NCBI GenBank assembly: GCA_030761205.1
Contig: JAULJL010000015.1
Span: 12,219,501 to 12,283,500 of the forward strand
Length of the DNA stretch: 64,000 bases
Direction of reading: 5' to 3'
Source: Fremontodendron californicum
Lineage: Eukaryota > Streptophyta > Magnoliopsida > Malvales > Malvaceae
Under the pieces are notes generated by a model. It did not search any database and was not told the DNA's origin. It worked only from the letters and a program-made list of their open reading frames with translations. This document shows, one piece after another, positions 10,101 to 22,011 of the stretch (position 1 is its first letter; every line of letters starts with the position of its first letter). Both the position numbers and the translations under genes were made by a program.

Positions 10101-12544
10101 TAAGAAATTCAGGAGAAGATATGTATATTTAAATAAGATTTATTATGGGAAAATTGCTGCTGCTCATCATTTATTCTTGTTCTTCGGATACCTGACGAGT
10201 AAGATAGTTTATCCTTATTTAAAGAATGTGGGTTTGTTTTATCACCACTGTAAATTTAGTTTTTTGTTAATTAATATTTATAACCAACTGTCAATGTCAA
10301 TAAGTGGGCTCCTATTCAGTGGAGTCATCAAAGCAAATGTCTGCAAGACGAAATTTGCGATAAATTGTAGTTTCCTTGGATACATAATTTTTTGAGTAAC
10401 ATTAAAATAATATTTTGGTAGTTTTTCATTAGGTGACATCAAAACACTTCATGAGTATCTATATATTGGACATATACTAGAACCGGTAATTTCATTTGAT
10501 TGGCATGATTTGATACAGTTTTCAACCAACTTTTCTCATTTTGGACTCCCAACTGCAAATAACAGCATTTGTTTTAAACCTTTTCCTTCTGTTTGGAGAG
10601 CAACATATAGTTGAAGTTGCTGAAATTTTTGGAAAAAGTTATGGTCTAATAGATAAATGAAAATTATATACCCGTACACTGAGCACACTGAAGTCCATAT
10701 TTAGCATGTCCGTCATATATGTCTTTATATGAACCTTTTGCAAGGGATTTGAAAATGTCTTTGGCAGTGAAAAGTATACGAAACTTGAACGGACACAGCA
10801 TTGGGCCCTATCAGATACATGCTGGAAAATCAGTGCCTATTGTGAAAGGAGGGGAGCAAACAAAAATGGAAGAGGGTGAATTTTTTGCCATTGAAACCTT
10901 TGCTTCTACAGGTAATATTTCTCATCTTATAGGAAACTAAATCTTTTGCATAATAGATGGTAGTTTGTGCGTATTATGGACATTGGTCTAACCTGTCATT
11001 CATTTTTTTTGTGCAGGGAAAGGGTATGTCAGAGAAGATCTAGAGTGCAGCCATTATATGAAAAACTTTGATGCGGGACACATTCCACTAAGGTTGCCTA
11101 GAGCTAAACAGCTGCTAGCTACAATAAACAAGAATTTTTCTACATTGGCCTTCTGTAGACGGTATTTAGATCGCTTAGGAGAGACCAAATATCTGATGGC
11201 ACTGAAGAATTTATGTGATGCTGGCATTGTTCAGGTATCTTCTTGCTACTGGTCTTCAACTGTTTTTTTGAAATTTTTGGTTTTGCACTTTGTTTCAAGT
11301 CCTTGTTGAAAACTTTTTGATAGCCTTCCATGCTATACGGTTGGCCATTGTCCAACTTTCTGAATAGAATTCTAACCCACTTGGACTTCAAGATTTCAAA
11401 AGGCTTTCTGATATAATTTAGGCTAGGCTGATTGGATATTTCTATTATGTCTATGTTACTCGGACTCGGCTATGAGTGTCGGACACGGGTATCTTCAACT
11501 TTTTTTAAGATATCCATGTATTTGGAGGATCCTTGGAGGATCATATCTCCATATCCATGTCCGGATATGCGTGGGACACGGGTACTTTAAAAAAAAATGA
11601 AGAGTCGGAGCAACATAGATGTCTACTATCATTTAGCTTTATGCTAGTGATTTGCATCCACTCATATAGAGATCAATGTGTTTCAGAATAATTAAGGACG
11701 TTTTTTGGTGACACTGAAAACAAATAACTTTGAATCAGTAAGGAGAGTGGATGGGGTGTTAAACAAGCAACAGTTGACTTAGCCTTCTTGTAGTTGTCAA
11801 TTAAACTAATAATCATTGATTTGGGGTGAACATCTCGGACAGATGCCATAACAAATCAGTCCACAATATGACGTTGGGTTCTTGTAGCACATTACTCTTA
11901 TACTGGTCTACTCCAAAAACACATCCTACATTGTCTGGTAATTTTCTACGAGGATCTGAAGATTCTACTGATATCTATAATTATCCCTTTCTGTCGTTTC
12001 TTTTGTTTCTAACTATAATTTAGATCTTCTGGCTATGTTACTCGGCTCAGGGTGAGTGTTGGATATGGGTATGTGCTCAATACGGGTATACTCAATTTTT
12101 TTTCAAGTTTTTCTATATATTTGGAGAATCGTATCTCCATATTCATGTCTGAATATGTGTCGGACACGTATTTCAGGGAAAATGAAGAGTCAAAGTAATA
12201 TAGCTTCTGGGGAATTCCTAAGCCTGCTTTTTGACCAGATGTTGAGTTGGTTTTTGTTTGTGGCTTGCAATACAGAAACAAAATTATTGATCACAAAGTG
12301 ATAAAGAACCTACCTTTATAGTTTTAAACTTGTGTGTTACTGTTTTACTGAATCTGCTGTCGTGCTTTTATTTACGATCTCTTGGTGCAAATGCAAGTTT
12401 AGAATAATGAAAGAAGTTTGTATGTTGTTGCAGCCGTATCCTCCTCTGTGTGATGTTAAGGGCAGCTATGTCTCTCAGTTTGAACATACCATCTTACTGC
12501 GCCCAACCTGCAAAGAAGTTATATCTAGAGGTGATGACTATTAA
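4104..12544 (+). CDS. MAP2: Methionine aminopeptidase 2 (11 coding exons)
   Basis: Cytosolic dinuclear-metal exopeptidase that removes the initiator Met from nascent proteins (type 2, fumagillin-sensitive class). Coding exons: 4104..4257, 5948..5984, 6075..6182, 6724..6823, 6961..7106, 7187..7278, 9306..9400, 10003..10099, 10768..10911, 11017..11234, 12434..12544. All junctions are GT..AG and phases close to 1302 nt (433 aa), close to plant MAP2 length. The N-terminus is acidic, followed by a Lys-rich ribosome-association tract (about residues 53-70). The six key residues sit at His186, Asp206, Asp217, His286, Glu319 and Glu414, with the same spacing as human His231, Asp251, Asp262, His331, Glu364 and Glu459. 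ATG 4104 is chosen because MATEIVNNEV starts a conserved-type acidic leader just after an acceptor-like CAG at 4090-4092; a non-coding first exon near 3545..3593 is likely. The intron 7279..9305 holds an LTR retrotransposon; the intron 11235..12433 holds two MITEs. Confidence 0.95.
4625..4985. mobile_element. MITE in first coding intron of MAP2
   Basis: Ends AGAGGTGGCAAAACCG and CAAATTGTCACCTCT are inverted copies. The ~360-bp interior is AT-rich, rich in CCAAACC/AACCCGA words and non-coding. The ends resemble hAT-type MITE termini. No clean 8-bp duplication is visible, so it is probably old. Confidence 0.5.
7341..7670 (+). repeat. Left LTR
   Basis: Long terminal repeat with TG..CA ends, TATAAATACC promoter motif and CTTCAATAAAGG polyadenylation-type motif. 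Confidence 0.93.
7674..7685 (+). other. Retrotransposon primer-binding site (initiator tRNA-Met)
   Basis: TGGTATCAGAGC, three bases after the left LTR, is the standard plant PBS complementary to the 3' end of initiator tRNA-Met. Confidence 0.9.
7727..8719 (+). CDS. Shortened in-frame Gypsy polyprotein (gag to integrase remnants)
   Basis: A 330-residue open frame runs between the LTRs. ATG 7727 is chosen because MVGRGRGRARGNQ is a typical Gypsy gag start. Recognisable pieces follow in polyprotein order: a gag N-terminal helix (ELNEMWRMIDELSLAVQALQ); an acidic linker with GESLIVRRVLATT, like the segment just before the protease; DDFADVVGETLPQGLPPMRS, which precedes reverse transcriptase; DMLDHLVGSKIFTR from the RT core; and YKSYMDRHRRKS, like the region after integrase. 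The zinc knuckle, protease Asp, RT YxDD and integrase DDE residues are absent. It cannot encode active enzymes; any product would be Gag-like or inert. That the frame stays open through all deletions is notable. Domain matches are from memory of the family. Confidence 0.7.
   Translation: MVGRGRGRARGNQGQQTELNEMWRMIDELSLAVQALQRQGHVGARMEIPEGDHDPFDMPEGGLEDELEEGGKELRDPIYDEYNDEGDDVDIYPAQGESLIVRRVLATTFETTKLNGFRTVEEFEDKGKEAGVMFAVISKVTNSVGSDWDRKEQPMAVQRLLDDFADVVGETLPQGLPPMRSIQHAINKITIPIPCLEDMLDHLVGSKIFTRPRWKQKFRARVPRHAIIKTLASEEISKLEDLIYVLSKLSWGARAPLEYKSYMDRHRRKSVLVTVDRHEWYATPQIYTRVDNSSLWTTKPAFQPESMLPSSSVNGEATHMEHIHKITTKS
8897..9223 (+). repeat. Right LTR
   Basis: Same sequence as the left LTR apart from a few substitutions near the 3' end; followed at once by the target duplication GATGT. 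Confidence 0.93.
11451..11618. mobile_element. MITE of the CTATGTTACTCGG family, copy 1 (MAP2 intron)
   Basis: Starts CTATGTTACTCGGACTCGG and ends GAGTCGGAGCAACATAG, an inverted pair. The interior contains GTGTCGGACACGGGTA and a second, inverted CGTGGGACACGGGTAC. 168 bp, non-coding. Related copies lie at 12033, 31699 and 63133. Confidence 0.75.
12033..12203. mobile_element. MITE of the CTATGTTACTCGG family, copy 2 (MAP2 intron)
   Basis: Degenerate copy in the same intron, ends CTATGTTACTCGGCTC and GAGTCAAAGTAATATAG. The 7-mer CTTCTGG flanks it on both sides (12026..12032 and 12204..12210), consistent with a hAT-type duplication. Confidence 0.7.
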
Positions 12545-13212
12545 GGGGAAGACCAAAACCGAAGGAAAAAGCGGGTCAGGTCATATTAGATCCGACTAGA
12601 TATAGGCGGCCCACACCCTTCCTAGACCCACTTCAGATAGTTTTGGGTTTTCCAATTTGAGTCAAACTTTAATCTAGCAAATTTAACTCAAATCCAATAA
12701 AAATTTATATTATCTCGTGTCTTATATTTTGTAATATTTATTTAATTTTGTGCATAAATTAAATTTATGGTTTTTTTTATATAAAAAAAAATAAGTAACA
12801 ATTAAAAATAACTAAAATAATTTTTTTACAAAATACCCTATAAATGTGAATTTTTAAAACATACAAAAATAAAAATTATTTAAATAAATAATTAGTATTT
12901 AATATAATTTATTTTAAAATTATATTTTAATTTAAAAAGTTATAAATATTTTTAAAAAAAAATGTCTTATTTTTGACATTTCAATATACAAAAAAAAAAA
13001 AGAAAAAATTCATTATACAAAATTGGAGTATTTAATTTAATAATAACACATGTGTAGACATGTTCATGGGTTGGATTGAATTGCGGCTTAAATTTTTTTT
13101 ATCCAAATCTATTTTGAATCGGGTTTGGACCGATTTCAAAATTTGTTTCACTATTTATAAATTATTAAAATATTAAAAAAAATTAATTTTTATATTAATA
13201 TTTATTTATGGG
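12545..13212. other. MAP2 3' flank, AT-rich
   Basis: Non-coding. Contains a short stretch rich in GGGTC/GACCC words (12570..12650) and, at about 13050..13200, a repeat relic beginning GTTCATGGGTTGGATT that resembles the elements at 3000 and 53502. No gene. Confidence 0.6.
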
Positions 13213-14386
13213 GAGGGATTTACTTACACTCATGTAAAACTAAAGAGTTTTACATTTTTTGTTGACCTTTGGATCAAAATTAAATATACGGTTAGGATTA
13301 AAAGAATTTTTTTACTTATCTTGCTCTCTCTCTTTCTCGTTTCTCTTTCATCCTGTCAAATAATCACCGATCTCTTTCTCAACTACAAATTTGTTCTTTT
13401 CATTGATTATAAATCCACCACTGAACAACTCAATTGACTATCATCTATTTGGATTTTGTTACTGTAATACTTTCTTAATCAATCTTCCTTGTCTAGCTCT
13501 TTTTTTTTTCCTCATCCTTCTATCAATATAATCTCTTCCCATCCATGACAGTCAAGTTGGACTTAGATCTTATTTACTATTTTTTCATTCAATGAAATGA
13601 ATTTATCCTCATAATTACAATTCATTTTCTGGATTCCAATGGAGAAAAAATATAACAGTATGTTGTGCTTGCTCATCACTTCGTAGCAAAAGATGGGGTT
13701 GAATGAGCTAACATGTATAGAGCATGATGGTGATTTGTTTTCTTTGTTCTTGAACTTGTTTTTGGTCCCTGGCTTTTTAAACTGTTGTGCTCTGTTTTTT
13801 TAATCAGGACTATATCTTTCTGCTGTATAGTCTCGGAGCTTATGCCTCTTTTGGGTGGCTTTCTTTTTAATTAATATATTTTTTTTTTTTGAATTAGCAA
13901 GACAAATCTCCATCTTGTTGTGAAAAAGTGAGTGGATTTCGTCTTCTTTATTTACCTATATTATTTGCTTGTGTGATTGTGGAAGCTTAATTCGGATTTA
14001 AGTTCTTGTATTGCAGTTGTTTCATTGTTAAAGATGAGGACAATGATGCTTTAAGTTCTAGTAGAATAGGAACTGATTTTGGGTCTTTAATGTTTAAAAA
14101 AATTCATGTGAAAATTTACAAAAAGAAAGAAATGAAAGAATAAATCATTGATAAAGAGGAAGGTGAGAGTTAAAGAGAATTTAACTGAAAATTCAGATTT
14201 GTAGAGAGAGAAGAGAGTTAATCGAGAAAGATAAGAATTGTAAAAGGAAAAAGAAAAACATAAACGGAGAAGAAATCTTTTTAATTAAAAAAATCTTTTA
14301 ATCCTAATCGTATATTTAATTTTGATAATGGTCAAAAAATATATATATAAAATTTTTTAATTTTATATTAGTGTAGGTGGATTTTT
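13213..14386. mobile_element. 1.2-kb non-autonomous element with ~110-bp TIRs
   Basis: The left end (GGGATTTACTTACACTCATG, then GTTGACC and AAATTAAATATACGGTTAGG) is an imperfect inverted copy of the right end (CCTAATCGTATATTTAATTT, GGTCAAAAAA, TAGTGTAGGTGGATTT). The inner flanks are also inverted (CTCTCTCTTTCTCG versus AGAGAGAAGAGAG). The middle (about 13500..14100) shows no frame but has gene-like composition and could be a captured fragment. The tips resemble those of the (TA)n-associated MITEs at 32826 and 50670. Confidence 0.6.
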
Positions 14387-14544
14387 ACTTTTTATCTATA
14401 TTTGTATATTAAAAGAATCCCATTAGAGGATACTGTAGCAAGTCCTAAGACGGATGGCTTTTTTTTTTCAAAGTTATAGGAAAATTACAAAATAGGGTAT
14501 TTAATTAAAACTATTTATAATTAATAGTTATTATAATAAATAAT

Positions 14545-15253
14545 TTGTGGATTGGAATATTAAATTTATTATCGCATTGGATTTAGATATGAACCGTTGG
14601 ATATTCGTTATCCGAATTTGATTTAATTTTGATACAGATTCAAATATTAATTTACTATTCGTAGTGGATTAGGAGCGGATTTGAACCCTTGGATATATGT
14701 TATTCGAATCCGTTTTAGTTTTGATTCGGATAGTGTCAGATATCCGAATCCATAATCCGGTTCATTTACATAAATGGATAGTGTTTTTTTTTTAGTGTTT
14801 TAGATAAATTATGAAATGAATTGATCAATTAAAAATATTTATAATTTATAGTTATTATAATAATCATTAATAAGAAAATAATTTTTTTTTAGATTGTGTG
14901 ATTCGATCCGTTTTTACGAATTCGGATAATTTGTGGATTCTGATAAATTTACTATTCGGAGTGGATTCGGTTATGAACCCTTGGATCTCCGTTATCCGAA
15001 TTCACTTTAATTTTGGTTCGGATAATGTTGGATATACAAATTCGTTATCCACTCCATTTACATATTTAGTTCTTATTTAATTTAATATTTTTATTTTAAA
15101 AAATAATTTAATAAATTAAGATATTTAACGAATTCGGATAGTGATATTCAAATAGTAAGCGAAAAATTAATAGATTCATATTTTGGATAAATTAAGGAGA
15201 TTCATATTCGAATATTTAAAAAATTACAGATATCCGATCCGCTATCATCCCTA
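14545..15253. repeat. TATCCGAATTCG-rich dispersed repeat
   Basis: Many alternating GGATTCGGAT and ATCCGAATCC words, ending ATCATCCCTA, which matches the terminal inverted repeat of the better copy at 42389..42826. Left end not identifiable. Non-coding. Confidence 0.5.
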
Positions 15254-16112
15254 TTTGTGATCAAAAGTTTTTGAAAAAATTACAAAATTAACTAATAAAC
15301 CAAAAATATTTTGCTACTATATATTATTTTTTCTTGAAAAATGTGTAATCAAGAGAGATATTTTTTTGAAAGAATTACAAAATGAACCAAGTAATTAAAA
15401 ATATTTATTATCTACTATTATTATAATTATTTACTGTTAATAAAGAAATAGAAAAAAAATTATTTGAAAATAAGATTTTGTAATTATTTTTTATTTTTTG
15501 AGAAGAAAAAAAGAAATACCAACAGTAGTAATTGATCGGTTTGGACTCCCACAATCGAAGAAAATAAAATATGATTGGTAAAAAAATCGACTTAAGTTTA
15601 TTTTTTTTGATGAATTTGTTATTTAGTTTTTTAAAAAAATAATTTTTATAGTTTTATATTTTTTATTTAAAATTAATTTAGTAATAATTTTTTATTATTT
15701 GTTAAAAAGATGTAATTTAAAATATTTAATTTTTATATTAAAAAATATAATTATTTTAATATATAAATATATTTAAATATTTAAATAAATAATTACTAAT
15801 TACTCTAATTAAAATTATATAAGAAAATATAAATTCTTAGCAAAGCGGGAAAAACATCCTAGTATATTTTATAATTGTAGTTAAATAAAAATATTTTTGG
15901 TTAATATATAGTAATTTGGATTAGGACGGTCTGAATTAATTAATTTTTTTTATCTACATTCGATTCAATTTAAATCAAATCTATTTGGACGAGTAAATTG
16001 ATCTTAGGACAACCTTACATTGACATGTATCAAAGAATTGGAATACAATTTTTTTTTTTTTTCAAATAAAAAAATTTTCCTTTATGAAAAACCAAACATG
16101 AGATGTGATGTG
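15254..16112. other. AT-rich intergenic DNA
   Basis: No gene, RNA or clear element seen; low-complexity AT with short A/T runs. A faint repeat relic at 15840..16010 shares words with the element at 53502. Confidence 0.5.
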
Positions 16113-16450
16113 ATAGACTTGTCAATTGGGCAGGTCGGATTGAATTTGGGTTGGGTCATTTCGGATCTTGTCAATTCGAGTTTTAAAAAAATCGGATCAG
16201 TTTCGAATTCGGGTTATTTGGGTTCGAAATTATTTCAAGTTCGGATCATTTCGGGTTCGGGTCATTTCGTATTAGGGTCATTTCAGATTTGGATTATTCA
16301 GGTTTGACACTCGGGTTAATCGGATTCGGGTCATTCTGGTTCGGGTCATTTCGGGTTTGACACTCGGGTTTGACACTCGGGTTATTCGGGTTTGAGTCAT
16401 TCTGGTTTAGATAATTTCAGGTTTGACACTTAGGTTATTTGAATTTAATT
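16113..16450. repeat. Left part of a split GGGTCATTTCGGGTT-rich repeat
   Basis: Begins GACTTGTCAATTGGGCAGG and then iterates TTCGGGTCATTTCGGGTTTG and GACACTCGGGTTATTCGG every 20-40 bp. The matching right part, at 26560..26792, ends GAATTGACAAGTA, the inverted copy of the start. The Mutator-like element and a MITE array lie between, so this appears to be an old element opened by later insertions. Confidence 0.55.
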
Positions 16451-16992
16451 TATTAATTTTTAAAATCGAATTAGATTGAATTTAAACAGATTATTTGATC
16501 GAATCAGATTTTATTAAAATTTTCTTAAAGATAAAAATAAAAAAATAAATTATATTTAAAAATAAAATGGATATTATCGTGTATCTAAAATCGTTAAATG
16601 AATCTATTTAGTTATTTAAAAAATATATAATTTTATATTTGTTAAAACGTTCGAATCTTGATAAGTAATCCTTAGTACTAAAAGTTTTACTATGTGAACC
16701 AATTTTAAAAATTGAAATGATTTTCTACAAAAATTAAATTAGATTTAAGAACTTTACATTAAAGTTTAATTATCAAGTGTAATGAAATATAATAATAAAT
16801 GTTTATTCAAAATAAAAATATAATAATAAATGTTATGAAATTAAATTAATTCATCATGCTAAATATTTTTAAAATTTAAACATAATGTATAAAACTAAAT
16901 TAATAAAATTTTTATAATAAGTAAAGGTGCAATTCTTAACATATTGAAGTACTGATATATATAATATTTTTGTATAATGTATAATTCTTATT
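16451..16992. other. AT-rich DNA, nothing identified
   Basis: Low-complexity AT DNA between two repeat blocks; no coding or structural signal. Confidence 0.5.
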
Positions 16993-17735
16993 AGAGGAGC
17001 GATCCACTTGCACTAGTATAAAACTAAATTAGTTTACACACTTCATAACTTTTTATACGATTAATATTTTAACAATCCGACCGTCATATTTCATGTTCTA
17101 TTCACGTAGATCATGCACGTCGAGTTTTAAGTAAATTAAAAATGTCTAACTATTTATTCAATGTAAAAAACATTCCATCGTTAAATATATATTGAAAAAG
17201 ATAGTATTCTCAATCGATATAATAGAGATATCGGATCGTTTCGAAACTTTACGTGCATGACGAGTACAATTATAATTCTAAATTCAACGGTCAGTTTGTT
17301 AAAATATAATCGTATAAAAAGTTATGAAAATGTGTAAAATTAATTTTGTTTTATCCTAATGTAAAACTAAATTAGTTTATACACTTTCATAACTTTTTAT
17401 ACGAATAATATTTTAACAATCTAACCGTCATATTTCATGTTCTATTCAAGTAGATCATGCACGTCGAGTTTTGAGTAAATTAAAAATGTCTAACTATTTG
17501 TTCGATATAAAAAAAAATTCAACCGTTAAATATATATTAGAAAAAACAGTATTCTCGATCGATATGATAGAGATATCATATCGTTTTGAAACTTTACGTG
17601 CATGACGAGTATAATTATATTGCTAAACCCAAGTGTAAAACAAAATTAGTTTTACACACTTTCATAACTTTTTATACGATTAATATTTTAACAATCTGAC
17701 CGTCATGTTTCATGTTCTATTCGAGTATTATTATG
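16993..17735. repeat. Tandem, partly truncated copies of the (TA)n-associated MITE
   Basis: The motif AAACTAAATTAGTTTACACA / CATAACTTTTTATACGATTA / CCGTCATATTTCATGTTCTA recurs at about 17029, 17360 and 17640, giving one near-complete and two shorter head-to-tail copies. The first begins GATCCACTTGCACTAGTATA, matching the tips of the copies at 32826, 49261 and 50670. Confidence 0.65.
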
Positions 17736-18304
17736 ATAAAACATATTAATTTATTATATATCACATGATAAAATATTATTATAATGTATACAAATCATTA
17801 TAATAAAACATATTTTAGTGATCTTTTTTATATGTATTTTAAATATATATATATATATATAATATGCATTATCATTGAATGTTTAATTCAATAATTAATG
17901 CATATTTTTATTTTATTTTAAAATATTAGGATTCAAATTTTTTTTTCAAGTAAAAATTTTAGTTTTTTCCCACTAAATTGAGAGTGAATTACTTTAACTA
18001 GATCTGTTTACAGGTCAGATTATTCGAACAAATTCAGATGTAATATTTTTTCAAGTTCAAACAAATATTTGTTTTTACTTCCAGACGTTAATTTAAAAAT
18101 TCAATTCCATTCCATTCTAATATATTTTAAAATTATAATAACAATTCAAAATTCAAACTAATCACATGATTAAAAAATTATAATTATAGTATAATTATAG
18201 ATCTTGTACTATACTTGTATTGTATATGTATAGTCACTATATTATATTACATATAGAGAAGATAACAGATATAGGAATATGATCAATTTATACATACCAA
18301 ATGA
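17736..18304. other. AT-rich DNA before the Mutator-like element
   Basis: No gene. A short TA run is at about 17844..17860. The last nine bases (18296..18304, ACCAAATGA) are the left target duplication of the element that follows. Confidence 0.5.
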
Positions 18305-18494
18305 GAGTTTTTTTATCCAAATATAGCCAAAAAAAATTATATACCAAAATACCGTTGTTTTTAGATTAATTCTCAAAATCCGTTTTTTTTTCTAGCTGGA
18401 AAATCGCCATTCTCCATGACGATTTTTCAAAGTAAAAATTGCAATTTTTACAAAAAACACCAAGGGAAATCGCCATCGGGTGGCGATTTCTCTT

Positions 18495-18500
<6 letters not shown>
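18305..18500 (+). repeat. MULE left terminal inverted repeat
   Basis: Inverted copy of 26221..26418. Holds two short dyads, AAAATCGCCATTC..GACGATTTTTC and GGAAATCGCCATC..GGTGGCGATTTC. Followed by a TA run at about 18497..18529. Confidence 0.88.
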
Positions 18501-18532
<32 letters not shown>

Positions 18533-18975
18533 ACTTAAATTAAAAAAAATTGTAAATTTATTTTTAAATTTTGTATTTTAATTTTAAAAATTGTAAATTA
18601 AATTAAAATTTTATTTTTAAAAATTAAAAAGAAAAAAATTAAAAGTCCAACGGTATATTTTTTTATTTAAAATTTATGAAAGATTTTCTTAAAATTTTTT
18701 AGTTGATTTTTAGTATATAAAATTTAAAAACAAAAATAAAAATAAAAAGTTCAAATTTTTTTGAAGGCAACGGTCAAGTGACTGTTGCCTTCAAATTCCA
18801 TCCCCTCCCCCCCACACACACACACCACTCTTCTATAAATACCCCCTTATTTTCTACAACTTATTTATATTTTATTTTTTCTTTCTACAATCAAATTTCT
18901 TTCTACCAACAAATTATTTTTCTACAACATTTTTTTTTCTACAACAATATTTTTTTTCTACAAAAATATTTAAAA

Positions 18976-21661
18976 ATGGCTTCATCATCACTATTGAGGT
19001 TGCAAGAAAATCACATATCGGAGGTTATATTTAAAGAGGTAAGTAAATTGTTGTAATATTATTTGTATTGCATTATCAATTTTTAGTTATTTTTTAATTA
19101 TTATAATTTTGTAAATTTATAGTTTTATTGTTTTATAATTTTTATATTTTTAATGTTATAATGCTTATTATAGTTTTATCATTTATTAATTAGTATTGTT
19201 TTTTCATTTCATAGTTTTATAATTATTTATTTTTTATATTGTTTAATTTTTTATTATTATAGTTATTTAATTTGTTAATTATTTTTGTTTTTTCATTTTA
19301 TAGTTTTATATAATTTTAATTTTTATATTATATATATATTTTTTATTCTATACAATAATAATTTTTTAATTATTACTGTTTTTTCATTTTATAGTTTTAT
19401 ATAGTTTTAATTTTTATATTATATTAATTTTTATTATTATAGTTTTATAATTGTTTAATTATTATTGTTTTTTTCATTTTATAGTTTTATATAATTTTAA
19501 TTTTTATATTATTATTGTTTTATAGTTTTATAATTATTATTGTTTTTTCATTTTATAGTTATTTATTATATAATTTAATTATTTAATAATTATATAAAAA
19601 AAATTTAAATTTTTTATTATTATTGTTTTGTTATTTTATAGTTTTAGAGTTTTTTTAAATTTTTAATTGTTATAGTTTTATAATATATTAATTTTTATTA
19701 TTATAACAGGAAACTCGTCGCGTGTTACGTTCGAGGAAATTTACATTGGAGGACCCGCATCCATCTATTATAGACCACTTAAGAAGAGCCGGATTTTATC
19801 ACGCAACTCAAATTCGACGTTTTTTTATACCACCCGACTTAATCAGTGCGTTGATCGAACGATGGAGACCCGAGACGCACACTTTTCATTTTCCATTTGG
19901 TGAATGCACTGTAACTCTATAAGATGTTGCGCTTCAACTTGGACTTCCGGTCCATGGCGATGCAGTTACAGGCGGAAGCTTGCTAGATTGGAATGAAGTG
20001 TGTCAAAATCTATTGGGCTCGGTACCTCCAGATGAGTATGTATCTGGCTCAACGGTGAGACTAAATTGGTTGAAATCCTTTTAAAATCTTCCATTACACG
20101 CAATTGAACAAGAGATACAATATGCTGCTAGAGCATATATTTTACGTTTGATTGGAGGATTACTGATGCCTGACAAATCGAGCAGTCAGGTACATTTAAT
20201 GTATCTTCCATTACTACGTGATTTAGAGCATGCGGCAAATTATAGTTGGGGTTCTGCGTGTTTGACGGTTTTGTATAGAGAACTTTGTCGGGCTACAGTT
20301 CCAAAAAGCCATGACATAGGTGGATGTTTAGTGCTTCTACAATCATGGGCTTGGTATCAGCTACCATTTCTTGCTCCGCGCGTGGATATTTCGGCTGTAT
20401 ACCTCCTTGCAAGCAGGTAATAATATTTACTATTTTAGTAATTTTGTACGAACTTGTATTTTTATAGGTCATTAAGATATTATATGCATTTTAACAAGTG
20501 GAGTAGGAGTAGAGATTTTACAGAGACTTCGATCGACCTTGCAAGTATAAGAGTGCGACTAGATCGAGTAGGATATGATAAGGTAAATATTTCGATTGTT
20601 ACATTCAAGTATTTTTTTTATTTAATCCATATGAAACTAATAATTTGTAATAATTATTCACAATTTCTGTGGATGCCATATTCCTCAAGTGAAATTATGG
20701 CATGCCTCCCATCGGATGCCTACAATAATTGTAATAAATAGAAAGCAAACACAGCATTGATATGCTTTTCATATGTAGAGTGACACCAAACTGACAGGGT
20801 GTTGCGACAATTTGGGATGCAACAACCAATTCCTGCAGCCCCGGTGAACCTTGATAAGCTTCACAAGATCGACATGCGTGGTCGTCATGAGGAATTCTGG
20901 CCTGCGAAGCATGAACATTGGATCCATTGGTGGAATATACGTTTTCAATGAATTCCGACAGGTTATCCGATTGTTGGTAATAATTTCAACCCATCTGATG
21001 ATTACATAGGATGGTATAAAAATGAAGGTCGGCCTTTTGTTTGTCCACCGTCGATGTATGAGAATGTTAGGAGTATGCCATTTACCGGACGAACTTCAGC
21101 CCAGTCCCTCCTACACAGGATATGGAAGCTCCTAGACCTAGCCGACAACGTGGGCGAACGCGTCAACCGACCTCATCGGAGTTCACAGCACTGAGGATGT
21201 CATTTAATCATCCTGAACCTGAACGGGATCATGGAGTACCATCCAGTCATCGTTATTCCGTAAGTCACCCCGGATATGACGTTGATGAGTGTTACCGACC
21301 ATTACCGCCAAAAACGAGGTTAGATGACCAGCTCCCCATCCTAAGTCCAAGTTCAGCATATCTAACATCAATGAATCAGTTTGGAACCCCTTCGTCAGTA
21401 TTTGATGGTACATCATTTCTGGGTCCATCTAGTAGTCAGGTTACCGTTATGGGTGAACTAGGTGTTGGCTCATCTAGCAGTGGGTTTCAAATTTTTGATA
21501 CGGAAGAAATGACTGGTGACATACAACCGGAACCAGTGGCGGTTATAGCAGGAGGTCGTGGTCGACCGCGAATACGTGCCACTGACGAGGTTGAACGACG
21601 GGTGCAACCACCACGCACTAGAAGAGCTCAACACTGTTGCTCTACACCACGCAATAATTAG
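18976..21661 (+). pseudogene. Plant mobile domain (MAIN-like / PP7 long-form-like) gene, broken
   Basis: MAIN-like proteins carry the aminotransferase-like plant mobile domain found both in host genes (MAIN, MAIL1) and in transposons. Exon 1 is 18976..19038 (MASSSLLRLQENHISEVIF); the next starts 19710 after an AT-rich intron. The frame then shows the family signature HLRRAGFYHATQIRRF, ALIERWRPETHTFHFPFGE, TVTL-DVALQLGLPVHGDAVT, later LLQSWAWYQLPFLAP. Five in-frame stops interrupt it: TAA 19920, TAA 20082, TAG 20739, TGA 20781, TGA 20949. Each can be explained by a single C-to-T or G-to-A change. A frame change near 21085..21110 precedes a Pro/Arg-rich tail (MEAPRPSRQRGRTRQ at 21122). The exon end near 20416 and acceptor near 20467 fit; the next acceptor, near 20660, looks lost. 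Not functional as read. Confidence 0.85.
19039..19709 (+). other. First intron of the MAIN-like gene, internally repetitive
   Basis: AT-rich intron in which TTTTCATTTTATAGTTTTAT recurs about five times at 85-90-bp intervals, ending with a TTATAACAG acceptor. Confidence 0.6.
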
Positions 21662-22011
21662 AATAAATGTACTTTTATCAATATAACGAGAATAATGTAT
21701 TTTAAATTTCTGATATATAAATTTATATGTTTTGCATTTCATGTTATTTATTTTAAATTTGTTGGGAAATTAATTGTTATTTTTTATTTTTTATTCAGCA
21801 TGTGTAACTAAAATCTTAATGTTGTTATTTAATTTATAAAATTATTAAAAAATATATATATATATAATTGAGTTATATTTTTATAAATTTTTTTTAATTT
21901 TAAATAAAATAATAATCCAAATTACATGATAAGTTGACAAAAACTTGCATAACATTTTCCCTTAATGACAAAATATGTAAATATTACAGGTTATGAAAAC
22001 ATGTAATTCAT
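21662..22011. other. Gap between the two convergent MULE genes
   Basis: AT-rich shared 3' region of the convergent MAIN-like and transposase genes; no other feature seen. Confidence 0.6.
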
